Shown: positions 6,212 to 12,956, counted from the stretch's first letter. The stretch is DNA of 16,819 nt from an uncultured Collinsella sp. (GCA_900556675.1 USQE01000006.1:1-16819); one strand, 5' to 3'. Notes: a model not told the origin generated them from the sequence alone. Program-made: numbers and translations.

Positions 6212-7324
6212 ATGCTCGATACTACCACCTTCATCGGCCTCGACGTCCACGCCCGCTCGATAAAGGCCGTCTCCCTCGACGTCATGACCGGGGAGGTACG
6301 TGCCGCGACCTTCGGCTACGACGCCGGCGCCGTCGCGGAGTGGGTCCGTTCCGTGGACCCCAGGGCCAGGTGCGTGTACGAGTCCGGGGTCACGGGCTTC
6401 GACCTGCAGAAGAGGCTCTCCGGCCTGGGGGTCGACTGCGTGGTCGGCGCCGTCTCGAAGATGATCAAGCCCAGCGCGGACAGGCGCAGGAAGAACGACC
6501 GCAACGACGCCGAGTTCCTCGCCCGCATGCTGTCGGTCGGCAACGTGGTCGAGGTGTGGGTCCCCGACGACGAGTGCGAGGCCGCCCGCGACCTGACCAG
6601 GGCGCTCGAGGACGCGAGGGACGACCTCTCGCGCTCGAAGCAGCGGCTCTCCAAGTTCCTGCTCAGGCACGGGCTCGTCTTCGACGAGAGGACGCCCACC
6701 GGCCGCAGGAAGGGCAACTGGACCCGGGCGCACTGGTCCTGGATCGAGTCGATAAGGTTCGCGGAGGGGGCCGACAACGACGTGCTCGCCTACTATGTCG
6801 ACGCGGTCAGGCGGGCGGCGGAGGAGAAGGCGAGGCTCGAGGGGCTCGTCGAGGCCGAGGCCCGCAAGCCCAGGTGGAGGAAGAGGGTCGACTCCCTCCG
6901 CTGCCTCAAGGGCGTGGACACCGCGTCCGCCGCCGACCTCGTGTTCGAGGCCGGCGAGTTCTCGAGGTTCAGGAATGCCCGCTCGTTCGCGGCGTGGGTC
7001 GGCCTGACGCCCTCCGAGCACTCCAGCGGGGAGAGCGACCGCAGGGGCGCGATCACCAAGGCTGGCAACAAGCACCTGAGGAAGGCGCTGGTCGAGGCCG
7101 CGTGGCACTACCTGACGTGCTCGGGGCGGCCGAAGGACCTCGCCAGGGGCCAGGCCCCGGACCGGGGCGCCCGGAGGCATGCCGCCAAGGGCGTGCGGAG
7201 GCTGGTCGAGAGGCGGGAGGCGCTGCTCGCGCGCGGGGTCCACGGCAACAAGGCGAACGTGGCCACGGCGCGCGAGCTCGCCTGCTGGGTATGGGCGGTC
7301 GGCCTCATGGCCGAGGAGGCGTAG
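6212..7324 (+). CDS. IS110-family transposase (DEDD / serine recombinase)
   Basis: IS110-family transposases combine an N-terminal RuvC-like DEDD domain with a C-terminal Transposase_20 domain carrying a serine nucleophile. The 370-residue protein shows D11 (IGLDVHARS), E57 (YESGVTGF) and D96/D99 (RKNDRNDAEFLARM). A charged, probably coiled-coil region lies at about 120-220. The C-terminal domain runs from LRCLKGVDTASA (229-240) through AAWVGLTPSEHSSGESDRRGAITKAGNKHLR, with S271 or S272 as the likely nucleophile. ATG 6212 has ggaagggg 5 nt upstream and is preferred to ATG 6197, which lacks a site. No stop or frameshift interrupts it, so the enzyme may be active. Confidence 0.9.
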   Translation: MLDTTTFIGLDVHARSIKAVSLDVMTGEVRAATFGYDAGAVAEWVRSVDPRARCVYESGVTGFDLQKRLSGLGVDCVVGAVSKMIKPSADRRRKNDRNDAEFLARMLSVGNVVEVWVPDDECEAARDLTRALEDARDDLSRSKQRLSKFLLRHGLVFDERTPTGRRKGNWTRAHWSWIESIRFAEGADNDVLAYYVDAVRRAAEEKARLEGLVEAEARKPRWRKRVDSLRCLKGVDTASAADLVFEAGEFSRFRNARSFAAWVGLTPSEHSSGESDRRGAITKAGNKHLRKALVEAAWHYLTCSGRPKDLARGQAPDRGARRHAAKGVRRLVERREALLARGVHGNKANVATARELACWVWAVGLMAEEA

Positions 7325-7369
7325 GGGGGGCGGTCCCCCGCACATAAGCCAGTCACCCCGGAAGCGGTT

Positions 7370-7614
7370 CGATCCGAAGCCGTTGAGGCGAACCTCAGGT
7401 CCCTTTTCTGCGAGCGCCCAGGGCGCCACACGCGTGCACAGACTGTCGGTTCGACGTAGAAGCCTCAGCCGTAGCAACGGATTGCCCAGCGAGAGATCGC
7501 CGCGGGCGGATATTAAACTGCAAAGACGAGCGTCGGTAAGACACGCCGAGGTCGCCGCGGACGGGCTGATATAGGGAGAGGGCCTGACCCCATATCGTTG
7601 GGGCCAGGCCCGAT
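7370..7614 (+). ncRNA. Candidate bridge RNA (seekRNA) of the IS
   Basis: IS110-family elements encode a structured RNA in a non-coding end that pairs with both target and donor DNA. In the IS1111 branch this lies downstream of the transposase, as here. A first stem-loop is closed by ccgttg/caacgg (7380-7385, 7475-7480) and tgaggc/gcctca (7384-7389, 7462-7467, sharing two bases with the first as alternatives), then gaacc/ggttc (7390-7394, 7448-7452), with an apical gcgcc/ggcgc hairpin (7414-7426). On the 5' side of its internal loop, ccttttctgc (7402-7411) is a perfect complement of gcagaaaagg across the reconstructed insertion site. On the 3' side, actgtcgg (7442-7449) matches the left flank actgccgg except one wobble-compatible base. 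The RNA ends are estimates. Confidence 0.65.
7580..7611 (+). ncRNA. Terminal hairpin of the IS right end
   Basis: gggcctgacccc (7580-7591) pairs with ggggccaggccc (7600-7611) in a 12-bp stem with one A-C mismatch. gatttt follows. It could be the 3' hairpin or terminator of the candidate bridge RNA. Its loop region includes catatcgt (7591-7598), the exact reverse complement of 6087-6094 at the left end of the IS. Confidence 0.5.
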
Positions 7615-7622
7615 TTTGCCTC

Positions 7623-7628
7623 TTGACA
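7623..7628 (+). promoter_or_regulatory. Outward-facing consensus -35 hexamer at the IS right end
   Basis: A perfect TTGACA lies just inside the right inverted repeat and points out of the element. Some IS110-family circles build a promoter at the joined ends from an outward -35 on the right and a -10 on the left. Here no good -10 falls at 17-bp spacing, in either the circle or the present insertion, so its activity is uncertain. Confidence 0.3.
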
Positions 7629-7643
7629 ATGTCCTGCTCATAT
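7629..7643 (-). repeat. Right subterminal inverted repeat of the IS
   Basis: atgtcctgctcatat is the exact reverse complement of 6090-6104. One T separates it from the resumed target repeat at 7645. Confidence 0.88.
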
Positions 7644-7644
7644 T

Positions 7645-7670
7645 AAAAGGAACGTCCCTAACTGCCGGTC
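7645..7670. repeat. Right half of palindromic repeat interrupted by the IS
   Basis: aaaaggaacgtcccta (7645-7660) and actgccggtc continue the unit whose first part ends at 6085. The sequence aaaaggaacgtccctaactg is identical to 4965-4984 of the uninterrupted copy. It runs directly into the terminator stem at 7671. Confidence 0.7.
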
Positions 7671-7711
7671 AAAAAACGAGCGAGGATCGTGGGGTCCTCG
7701 CTCGTTTTTTT
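7671..7711. terminator. Bidirectional intrinsic terminator downstream of topA
   Basis: A 16-bp perfect stem, aaaaaacgagcgagga (7671-7686) with tcctcgctcgtttttt (7695-7710), encloses an 8-nt loop. It has A/T tracts on both sides, so it can work on either strand. It lies 23 bp beyond the topA stop and shields topA from the IS region. Confidence 0.9.
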
Positions 7712-7733
7712 GGGCAATGTTTCGACTGCGCCG

Positions 7734-10328
7734 TTACTTGTCGGCGGCTGCTTTCTTGGTAGTCGACTTCTTCGCGGTCGTCTTCTTGGCGGCAGTTGCT
7801 TTCTTGGCCGTCGTCTTCTTGGCCGCCGTCGTCTTCTTGGCCGTGCTCGCCTTGGTCGTGGTCTTGCGGCCGCGGGCGGGCTTCTTCTCCTTGGTCGGGC
7901 AGTCCATGTTCACGCAGATGCGCCACGGGCCGCGCGCCGTGTTGACCACCACGATGGGGGCGCCGCACTCGGGGCAGGTCTCACCCGTCGCCTCGAGCTT
8001 ACCGCGCGCCGGCAGAGGATAGCTCACGCCGCAGTCATCATAGTTGGTGCAGCGGATAAAGCGCTTGCCACTCTTCTCGCTCTTGTGCGCGATCAGGTCG
8101 CCATGGCGTCCGGCCTCGGCGCACACCTTGCACTCGCCCACCTTAAGGTCGGGCTCGTAGTTGGTGGGGCACGTGGGGTTCACGCAAATCTCGAAGGCCT
8201 TCTGGCGGAACGGCTGGCACTTAATGCGCGGCGCGCCGCACTCGGGGCACACGGCCGCCTCGCCCTCGAGCGGGCTTACCTTGACGCCGCTCGGCACCGG
8301 ATAGGTCACATCGCAGTCGGGCCAGCCCATGCAGCCGATAAAGCTGCCGCGGGTCTTGGCGCTCGTCTTCATAACCAGGTCCTTGCCGCACTTGGGGCAA
8401 GCGCCCACGCGCGCATCGGCCGTGACGGCGTCGCTGATGGCGTCGCCCAGCTCCTGCGTGTGCTTGAGCAGCTCGTCGAGCACGCCAGCCAGCAGCGCGC
8501 GCGAGTGCGTCACGACATGCTCTTCGGTATCCTCGCCGCGCTCCACACGGGTCATGTCGCCATCGAGCTCGCTGGTCATATCGGGGCTCGTGATGCGCGG
8601 GGCAAACTGCGACAGTGCATCGATAATGGCGATGCCCAGCTGACTCGGCTCCACGGGATCGTTTTTGAGATAGCGCACGGCGTACAGGCGCTCGATGATG
8701 CTCGCGCGCGTGGACTTGGTGCCCAGGCCGCGCTTTTCCATCTCCTGCACGAGCTTGCCCTGGCTGTAGCGCGCGGGCGGCTCGGTCTGCTTGGCCTCGA
8801 GCTTAATGTCGAACACGTCGACCGTATCGCCCTGCTCCAGCGGCGGCATCTGCTCGTCGCGCTTGAGTCCGTACGGGTACGCCTCGCGGAAACCCGGGGT
8901 CACGAGCACATCGCCCGAAGCCACGAACGACTCGCCGTTCACGTCGAGCTCGAGCTTAGTGTTTTCGATGGTCGCGGGACCCATAAGCGTCGCTAGGAAG
9001 CGGCGGGCGATGAGGTCGTAGAGCTTGCGCTGGCCGCCGTCGAGCGTGGACGGATCGCCCTCGCCCGTGGGATAGATAGGCGGGTGGTCGGTGGTCTCGA
9101 CCTTGCCGCGCGTGGGCTTCATGGGGCCGGCGAGGACCTTTTTGCACACGGGCGCCAGCGCCGGGTTGATCTTTGCAAGGTCACTCACCACAGCGCCCAG
9201 ATCAAGCGTCGCGGGGTATACGGTATTGTCGACACGCGGGTAGCTGATGAGGCCCGCCATGTAGAGGGACTCGGCGATGCGCATGGTACGCGCAGGCGAG
9301 ATACCCTCGGCTGCGGCGGCAGCCTGCAGCGAGGTGGTCGCAAACGGCGTGGGCGGCTGCTGCTTGCGCGAGCGCTTGGTCACCGCGGCGACGGTTGCCG
9401 TCTTGGCACCGTCAACGTGACCGTACGCCGTCTCAGCAGCATCCTTGTCGGTAAAGCGCGCCGTCTTGTGCGCGATCTTAAAGCGATCGTCCTCGGCAGC
9501 GCCTTGCGCGGCGCCCATGCCGCGAATCTGCCAATAGTCCTCGGGCACAAACGCCATGCGCTCGCGTTCGCGCTCGACCACCAGGGCAAGCGTCGGCGTC
9601 TGCACGCGGCCGGCGGAACGCACGTTGCCAAAGCCGCCAAACTTGGCGAGCGTCAGGTAGCGCGTGAGCACCGCACCCCAAATGAGGTCGATGTGCTGAC
9701 GGCTCTCGCCGGCGTCGGCCAGGTTCTGGTCGAGCGAGACAAGGTTATCGAAGGCCTGCGTGATCTCGGCCTTGGTAAACGAAGAATACTGGGCGCGGGC
9801 GACCGGCAAGTCGGGCGCCACCTCGCGCACCTTGTTGAGGGCGTCCGAACCGATCAGCTCGCCCTCGCGATCGAAGTCCGTGGCGATGATGACGCTGTCG
9901 GACTTTTTGGCGAGGTTCTTAAGCGAGCGGATGAGTTCCTTCTCGGCCGGCAGCTTAATGACGGGTGCCCAGGTGAGATACGGCAGACTCTCGAGCTTCC
10001 AGCCCTTGATGGAGATGCCGTCGGCAAGAAACGGCTTGCGTTTGGTGTCGTAGGGCGGGCGTGCCAGGCCATCGGGCATGTCGGCCGGTAGCATCTCGCC
10101 GTCCTCGGTAACCGAATACCAGCCCAGCTTTTTATCGAACAGCACGCTGTCGCAAAAATCGGGCGCAAGGATGTGACCGGCCAGGCCGATGGTCACGCAC
10201 TCCTCGCCCTTCCACTCAAAACGGTAGATTGCGGTGTTGTACACCTTGTCCTTTTTGGGTTTGCCCGTGGACAGACGCTCGGCAATCTGACGCGCGGCGT
10301 CGTTTTTCTCTGCGATGATGAGCTTCAA
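7734..10328 (-). CDS. topA: Type IA DNA topoisomerase I, archaeal-like, with zinc ribbons and a basic tail
   Basis: Type IA topoisomerases relax negative supercoils by passing one strand through a break held on tyrosine. The 864-residue protein has a Toprim domain: E7 in LIIAEK and D151/D153/E155 in DFDREGE. GNVRSAGRVQTPTLALVVERE is at 235-255 and the active tyrosine is Y363 in ISYPRVDNTVYP. Four zinc ribbons follow, starting at C644, C694, C733 and C785. A Lys/Thr/Ala tail lies at about 817-864, made of KKTT/AKK units like histone H1. The N-terminus and the PRVDNTVYP box resemble archaeal TopA more than E. coli TopA. The start is TTG 10328. It has aggag 7 nt upstream, gives the expected N-terminus, and has no nearby ATG alternative. 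The gene lies 54 bp after hypB, and a strong terminator follows. Confidence 0.92.
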   Translation of the reverse strand: MKLIIAEKNDAARQIAERLSTGKPKKDKVYNTAIYRFEWKGEECVTIGLAGHILAPDFCDSVLFDKKLGWYSVTEDGEMLPADMPDGLARPPYDTKRKPFLADGISIKGWKLESLPYLTWAPVIKLPAEKELIRSLKNLAKKSDSVIIATDFDREGELIGSDALNKVREVAPDLPVARAQYSSFTKAEITQAFDNLVSLDQNLADAGESRQHIDLIWGAVLTRYLTLAKFGGFGNVRSAGRVQTPTLALVVERERERMAFVPEDYWQIRGMGAAQGAAEDDRFKIAHKTARFTDKDAAETAYGHVDGAKTATVAAVTKRSRKQQPPTPFATTSLQAAAAAEGISPARTMRIAESLYMAGLISYPRVDNTVYPATLDLGAVVSDLAKINPALAPVCKKVLAGPMKPTRGKVETTDHPPIYPTGEGDPSTLDGGQRKLYDLIARRFLATLMGPATIENTKLELDVNGESFVASGDVLVTPGFREAYPYGLKRDEQMPPLEQGDTVDVFDIKLEAKQTEPPARYSQGKLVQEMEKRGLGTKSTRASIIERLYAVRYLKNDPVEPSQLGIAIIDALSQFAPRITSPDMTSELDGDMTRVERGEDTEEHVVTHSRALLAGVLDELLKHTQELGDAISDAVTADARVGACPKCGKDLVMKTSAKTRGSFIGCMGWPDCDVTYPVPSGVKVSPLEGEAAVCPECGAPRIKCQPFRQKAFEICVNPTCPTNYEPDLKVGECKVCAEAGRHGDLIAHKSEKSGKRFIRCTNYDDCGVSYPLPARGKLEATGETCPECGAPIVVVNTARGPWRICVNMDCPTKEKKPARGRKTTTKASTAKKTTAAKKTTAKKATAAKKTTAKKSTTKKAAADK
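7737..7880 (-). repeat. Degenerate tandem repeat encoding the topA basic tail
   Basis: Motifs such as gtcgtcttcttggcc recur through 7749-7862 and encode the KKTTAKK-like repeats at the topA C-terminus. Such arrays can change length by slippage. The array is in frame with the gene and belongs to it. Confidence 0.6.
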
Positions 10329-10382
10329 AAGAGGCTCCTATCTCGTGTCTCTGCGGCTACGCCCGCCCGTATGGCGGCCGAT

Positions 10383-11066
10383 TTACGCCCTTGCTTGCTC
10401 GATCTGCCCGATGAGCCAATCGCACCAGGCATCCATGCCCTCGCCCTTGCGCGCGCTCACGGCAAACCGCGGCGCCTGCGGATTGAGGTCATCGAGTGTC
10501 CTAGTATACCTATCCATGTCAAAATCGAAAGCCGGGGCCACGTCGACCTTATTGAGCAGCTGCGCGCCGGCGTGCTGGAAGATGCCCGGGTACTTGATGG
10601 GCTTGTCGTCGCCCTCGGGCACCGAGAGAATCATGATGGACAGGTTCTCGCCCAGGTCAAAGTCGACCGGGCAGACCAGGTTGCCCACGTTTTCGATAAA
10701 GATGACGTCGATATTTTGAAGACCCACCGCCTGGTCGAACGCGTCAACGGCCTCCATGATCATGTTGCCCTCGAGGTGGCACAGGCCACCCGTGTTGATC
10801 TGGATGGCGGGCATGCCGGCTTCCTTCATGGTGATGGCGTCGACATCCGAGGCAATATCGCCCTCGATGACGGCACAGCGCAGGCCGGCCTTGTCGCGCA
10901 GGCGCTCGTTGGTGCCCAGGATCGTGGTGGTCTTGCCCGAACCGGGGCTCGACAGCACATTGATCACATAGGTGTTTGTCTCTTTAAATCGCTGTCGCAG
11001 CTGATCTGCCAGGCGCTCGTTGCGCGACAGAATCGGCGACGCGATATCAATCGTTTTCTCAGCCAT
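10383..11066 (-). CDS. hypB: Hydrogenase nickel incorporation GTPase HypB
   Basis: HypB is a SIMIBI-class GTPase that, with HypA, loads nickel into the large subunit of [NiFe] hydrogenases. The 227-residue protein has the P-loop SPGSGKTT (40-47), EGDIASDVDA (68-77) and the metal-site pair C96-H97 in GGLCHLEGN. IENVGNLVCP is at 124-133 (C132 is also a nickel-site cysteine in the family) and the NKVD guanine box is at 172-175. The N-terminal CxxCGC nickel motif of E. coli HypB and any His-rich stretch are absent, as in many HypB proteins. ATG 11066 has aaggag 8 nt upstream. An in-frame GTG at 11075 overlaps that site and was rejected. Confidence 0.93.
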   Translation of the reverse strand: MAEKTIDIASPILSRNERLADQLRQRFKETNTYVINVLSSPGSGKTTTILGTNERLRDKAGLRCAVIEGDIASDVDAITMKEAGMPAIQINTGGLCHLEGNMIMEAVDAFDQAVGLQNIDVIFIENVGNLVCPVDFDLGENLSIMILSVPEGDDKPIKYPGIFQHAGAQLLNKVDVAPAFDFDMDRYTRTLDDLNPQAPRFAVSARKGEGMDAWCDWLIGQIEQARA

Positions 11067-11091
11067 ACTCGGCACTCCTTACTTTGGCCCC

Positions 11092-11097
11092 TTTATA
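11092..11097 (-). promoter_or_regulatory. Possible internal -10 box before hypB
   Basis: On the - strand, TATAAA follows tgggg and lies 25 nt before the hypB ATG, in the 55-bp gap after hypA. The -35 region is weak. It could give hypB-topA some independent expression, but it may be chance. Confidence 0.25.
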
Positions 11098-11121
11098 CCC
11101 CATCACCAGATGGCTAGCGGG

Positions 11122-11478
11122 CTAATCGTCGGGGGTTTCGATTTCGATACTTGCGATGTCGAGCTCGCGGCCGTGCAGCAGACGCACGTTGGCGCCGCCA
11201 CATTGGGGACAGCGGCAATGGAAGCGATCGTGCTCAAAGACCTCCCCGCAGTCCAGACACTCGCTTTGTGGATGGACTTCCTCCACGGCAAGCTCGCAGC
11301 CTCGCGTGAGCGGGTCCTCATCGCGAAATGTCTCCCACGCAAAGTCGAGCGCCTCGCGCACAACTTCGGTCATATCCCCGATACGCAGCGTTACCAAAAC
11401 GGCGCGCGAGGCCCCCGCCCCACGCGCCGCGCGAATCACTGTATCGAGTATGCCGTTGACAATGCCAACCTCGTGCAT
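11122..11478 (-). CDS. hypA: Hydrogenase maturation nickel metallochaperone HypA
   Basis: HypA delivers nickel to the hydrogenase large subunit together with HypB. The 118-residue protein starts with MHE, whose H2 is the family's nickel ligand. It has a zinc domain with C74-x2-C77 and C90-x2-C93 (plus an extra C88). The length is typical. ATG 11478 is separated by only 6 bp from the tatC stop, which suggests translation from the same mRNA as the Tat genes. hypB follows after 55 bp. Confidence 0.93.
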   Translation of the reverse strand: MHEVGIVNGILDTVIRAARGAGASRAVLVTLRIGDMTEVVREALDFAWETFRDEDPLTRGCELAVEEVHPQSECLDCGEVFEHDRFHCRCPQCGGANVRLLHGRELDIASIEIETPDD

Positions 11479-11484
11479 ACCGAT

Positions 11485-12276
11485 TTACTCCTCGTCGTCC
11501 TCATCGTCCGAGAACAGGTCCAGACGGCTCACAAACAAGCCCTCCTTGCCCTCGCGCGCGGTAATGACCACGCGGGCAATGGCGAGCGAAATCTCGTAGA
11601 GCGAGAGCAGGGCACCATACATGAGGCCCAGCGTAACGGGCGAGCCGTCGGGCGTAATCACAGCCGAGCCCACAAGCAGGCCCACGTACACGTAGCGCCA
11701 GGCGCCGCGGAAGGCCGCGTAGGACACGATGTGGAAGACGGACAGGTAGAAGATGATGAGCGGCAGCTCAAACGCCACACCAAAGCCGATCATAAAGAGC
11801 AGCTCCATGTTGACGTAGTTCTCCAGGTCGGGCAGCGCGGTTGCGACGGCAGAGGTCTCGCCGATGAGCCACTCAAAGCCTGCCGGGATAATGATGAAGT
11901 AGCAAAAGATTGCGCCCAGGAAGAACAGCACCGTCGAGGCGAGCACCGTGGGCACGACCCATTTGCGCTCGTTGGGACGCAGTGCCGGCAGGAAAAATGC
12001 CAGAATCTGCCAGATGATCATGGGCGTGCACATGACCACGGCCATCTTGATGGCCAGCGAGAAGCGCAGGCCAAAGCCGCCGAGCGTGGTGGTGATGTAG
12101 AACTTACCGTCCGGCACAAAGGAGCGGATGGGGTCTTCCAGGATGTCGAGCACCACGGGCGTGGCGAAATACAGCACGATGGCGGCGGCAAACACCGACA
12201 CGACCACGATAGTCAGGCGGCGACGGAGCTCTCCCAGGTGATCGAAGAGCGGCATGCGCGCAGGTCCGATAGGCAT
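11485..12276 (-). CDS. tatC: Sec-independent protein translocase TatC
   Basis: TatC is the inner-membrane receptor that recognises twin-arginine signal peptides and organises the translocase for folded proteins. The 263-residue protein has the FDHLGELRRRL signature (11-21), six probable membrane segments from about 23 to 240, and GVAFELP at 166-172 with the conserved E170. The C-terminus is acidic (DEDDEE) and cytoplasmic. Its ATG overlaps the tatA stop in a TAATG arrangement, showing tight coupling. hypA follows 6 bp later. Confidence 0.94.
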   Translation of the reverse strand: MPIGPARMPLFDHLGELRRRLTIVVVSVFAAAIVLYFATPVVLDILEDPIRSFVPDGKFYITTTLGGFGLRFSLAIKMAVVMCTPMIIWQILAFFLPALRPNERKWVVPTVLASTVLFFLGAIFCYFIIIPAGFEWLIGETSAVATALPDLENYVNMELLFMIGFGVAFELPLIIFYLSVFHIVSYAAFRGAWRYVYVGLLVGSAVITPDGSPVTLGLMYGALLSLYEISLAIARVVITAREGKEGLFVSRLDLFSDDEDDEE

Positions 12277-12875
12277 TACTCATCGCCTCCCTTCGAGGCG
12301 TCGGCGGTGGCAGCCTCGGCAACGGCCTCGTCCTCGGCCTCGAGCTCGCGAGCGAGCTGGTCGACGACGGCCTTGCGCTTGCGGGGACGACGGGCGTAGA
12401 GGTCAGCCGTCGTGGGCTCTGCCGGCTCGGGCTCGGACTCTGGCTCTGCAGCAGGCTCGGGCTCGACGACAGGCTCGGCGGCAGCGGCAGGCTCGGCGCC
12501 CTCGGCCTCGGACTCCTCAGCAGCACCCTCGCCCTCGGCGGCAGCCTCGCTCGCGGCCTTCTCGGCGGCAAGGCGGGCACGGCGCTCGGCAAAGGTCTCC
12601 TTCTTTGCGGGCGCAGCCGTCTCGACGGCATCCTCGTCTGCATCGGAATCGTCATCGACGGCAGTCTTCTTGGGCTTGACCGGTGCCGAAGCGGCCTCAC
12701 TTACCGGATCGATAATCTCGGACTGAACAACGGCCGTCATCTTTTCCTGCGTCTCGCGGAACTGACGGATGGCACGGCCGATCGTGCGGCCCATCTGTGG
12801 GAGCTTATCCGGGCCAAACAGCAAAAAGCCGAAGACCACGATGATCGCGAGCTCACCCTCTCCAATACCAAACAC
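12276..12875 (-). CDS. tatA: Twin-arginine translocase TatA/TatB-family subunit
   Basis: TatA-family subunits form the translocation assembly with TatC. The 199-residue protein has one N-terminal membrane helix (GEGELAIIVVFGFLLFG), the hinge FGPDKLPQMGRTIG and an amphipathic helix ending RAIRQFRETQEK. A long low-complexity tail rich in Ala, Glu and Pro follows, with basic patches, and makes it longer than usual TatA. I chose GTG 12875 because ggagg lies 5 nt upstream and it places the helix at the N-terminus. A longer reading from 12920 lacks both features. TatA and TatB are hard to separate by eye. The helix-hinge sequence looks more like TatA, and no second copy is present here. Confidence 0.88.
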   Translation of the reverse strand: MFGIGEGELAIIVVFGFLLFGPDKLPQMGRTIGRAIRQFRETQEKMTAVVQSEIIDPVSEAASAPVKPKKTAVDDDSDADEDAVETAAPAKKETFAERRARLAAEKAASEAAAEGEGAAEESEAEGAEPAAAAEPVVEPEPAAEPESEPEPAEPTTADLYARRPRKRKAVVDQLARELEAEDEAVAEAATADASKGGDE

Positions 12876-12950
12876 ACATACCTCCAAGGCTCGATGTGAG
12901 TCGAGCCCGCACCGCGCCATTCGGCCGGAACTCGTCTATTCATTCGGTCA

Positions 12951-12956
12951 AGTATA
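12951..12956 (-). promoter_or_regulatory. Possible -10 box of the tatA-tatC-hypA-hypB-topA unit
   Basis: On the - strand, TATACT is followed by tgaccga and lies about 75 nt before the tatA GTG. No convincing -35 is present at 17 bp. A hairpin at 12957-12984 sits just upstream. A similar ctatactt motif precedes the aminotransferase gene (14741-14746). Confidence 0.35.

Larger units (their letters stand above)
6086..7644 (+). mobile_element. IS110-family (IS1111-like) insertion sequence, about 1.56 kb
   Basis: The ends are set by comparison with the uninterrupted repeat at 4939-4987. The left flank matches it through gcaga (6081-6085), and the right flank resumes at aaaagg (7645-7650), leaving one ambiguous A. 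Perfect 15-bp inverted repeats sit just inside the ends (6090-6104 and 7629-7643). The outside tails are unequal: GACG on the left and T on the right. Subterminal inverted repeats with a long non-coding end downstream of the transposase are features of the IS1111 subgroup. The element appears intact. It uses many AGG arginine codons, unlike its neighbours. Confidence 0.88.

Noticed and set aside
6340..7347. Second + strand open frame (335 codons) overlapping the transposase
   Set aside because: Its Gly/Arg-rich composition is typical of an out-of-frame reading of GC-rich DNA. It has no motif and no ribosome-binding site.
6029..7477. Long open frame (482 codons) on the - strand across the IS
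   Set aside because: It lies antisense to a transposase with all family motifs, is Pro/Arg/Leu-rich as expected of GC-rich shadow frames, and has no ribosome-binding site.
7580..7616. Terminator for the transposase gene
   Set aside because: The hairpin lies about 255 nt after the stop and is followed by only four T's. It fits better as the 3' hairpin of the non-coding RNA, though both are possible.
7689..8996. Open frame (435 codons) on the + strand opposite topA
   Set aside because: It begins inside the terminator stem and runs antisense to the topA zinc ribbons, with biased Leu/Ala/Arg/His composition.
11020..12399. Open frame (459 codons) on the + strand opposite hypA and tatC
   Set aside because: It spans several well-supported genes and their junctions on the other strand. 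Its His/Arg-rich composition indicates a shadow frame.
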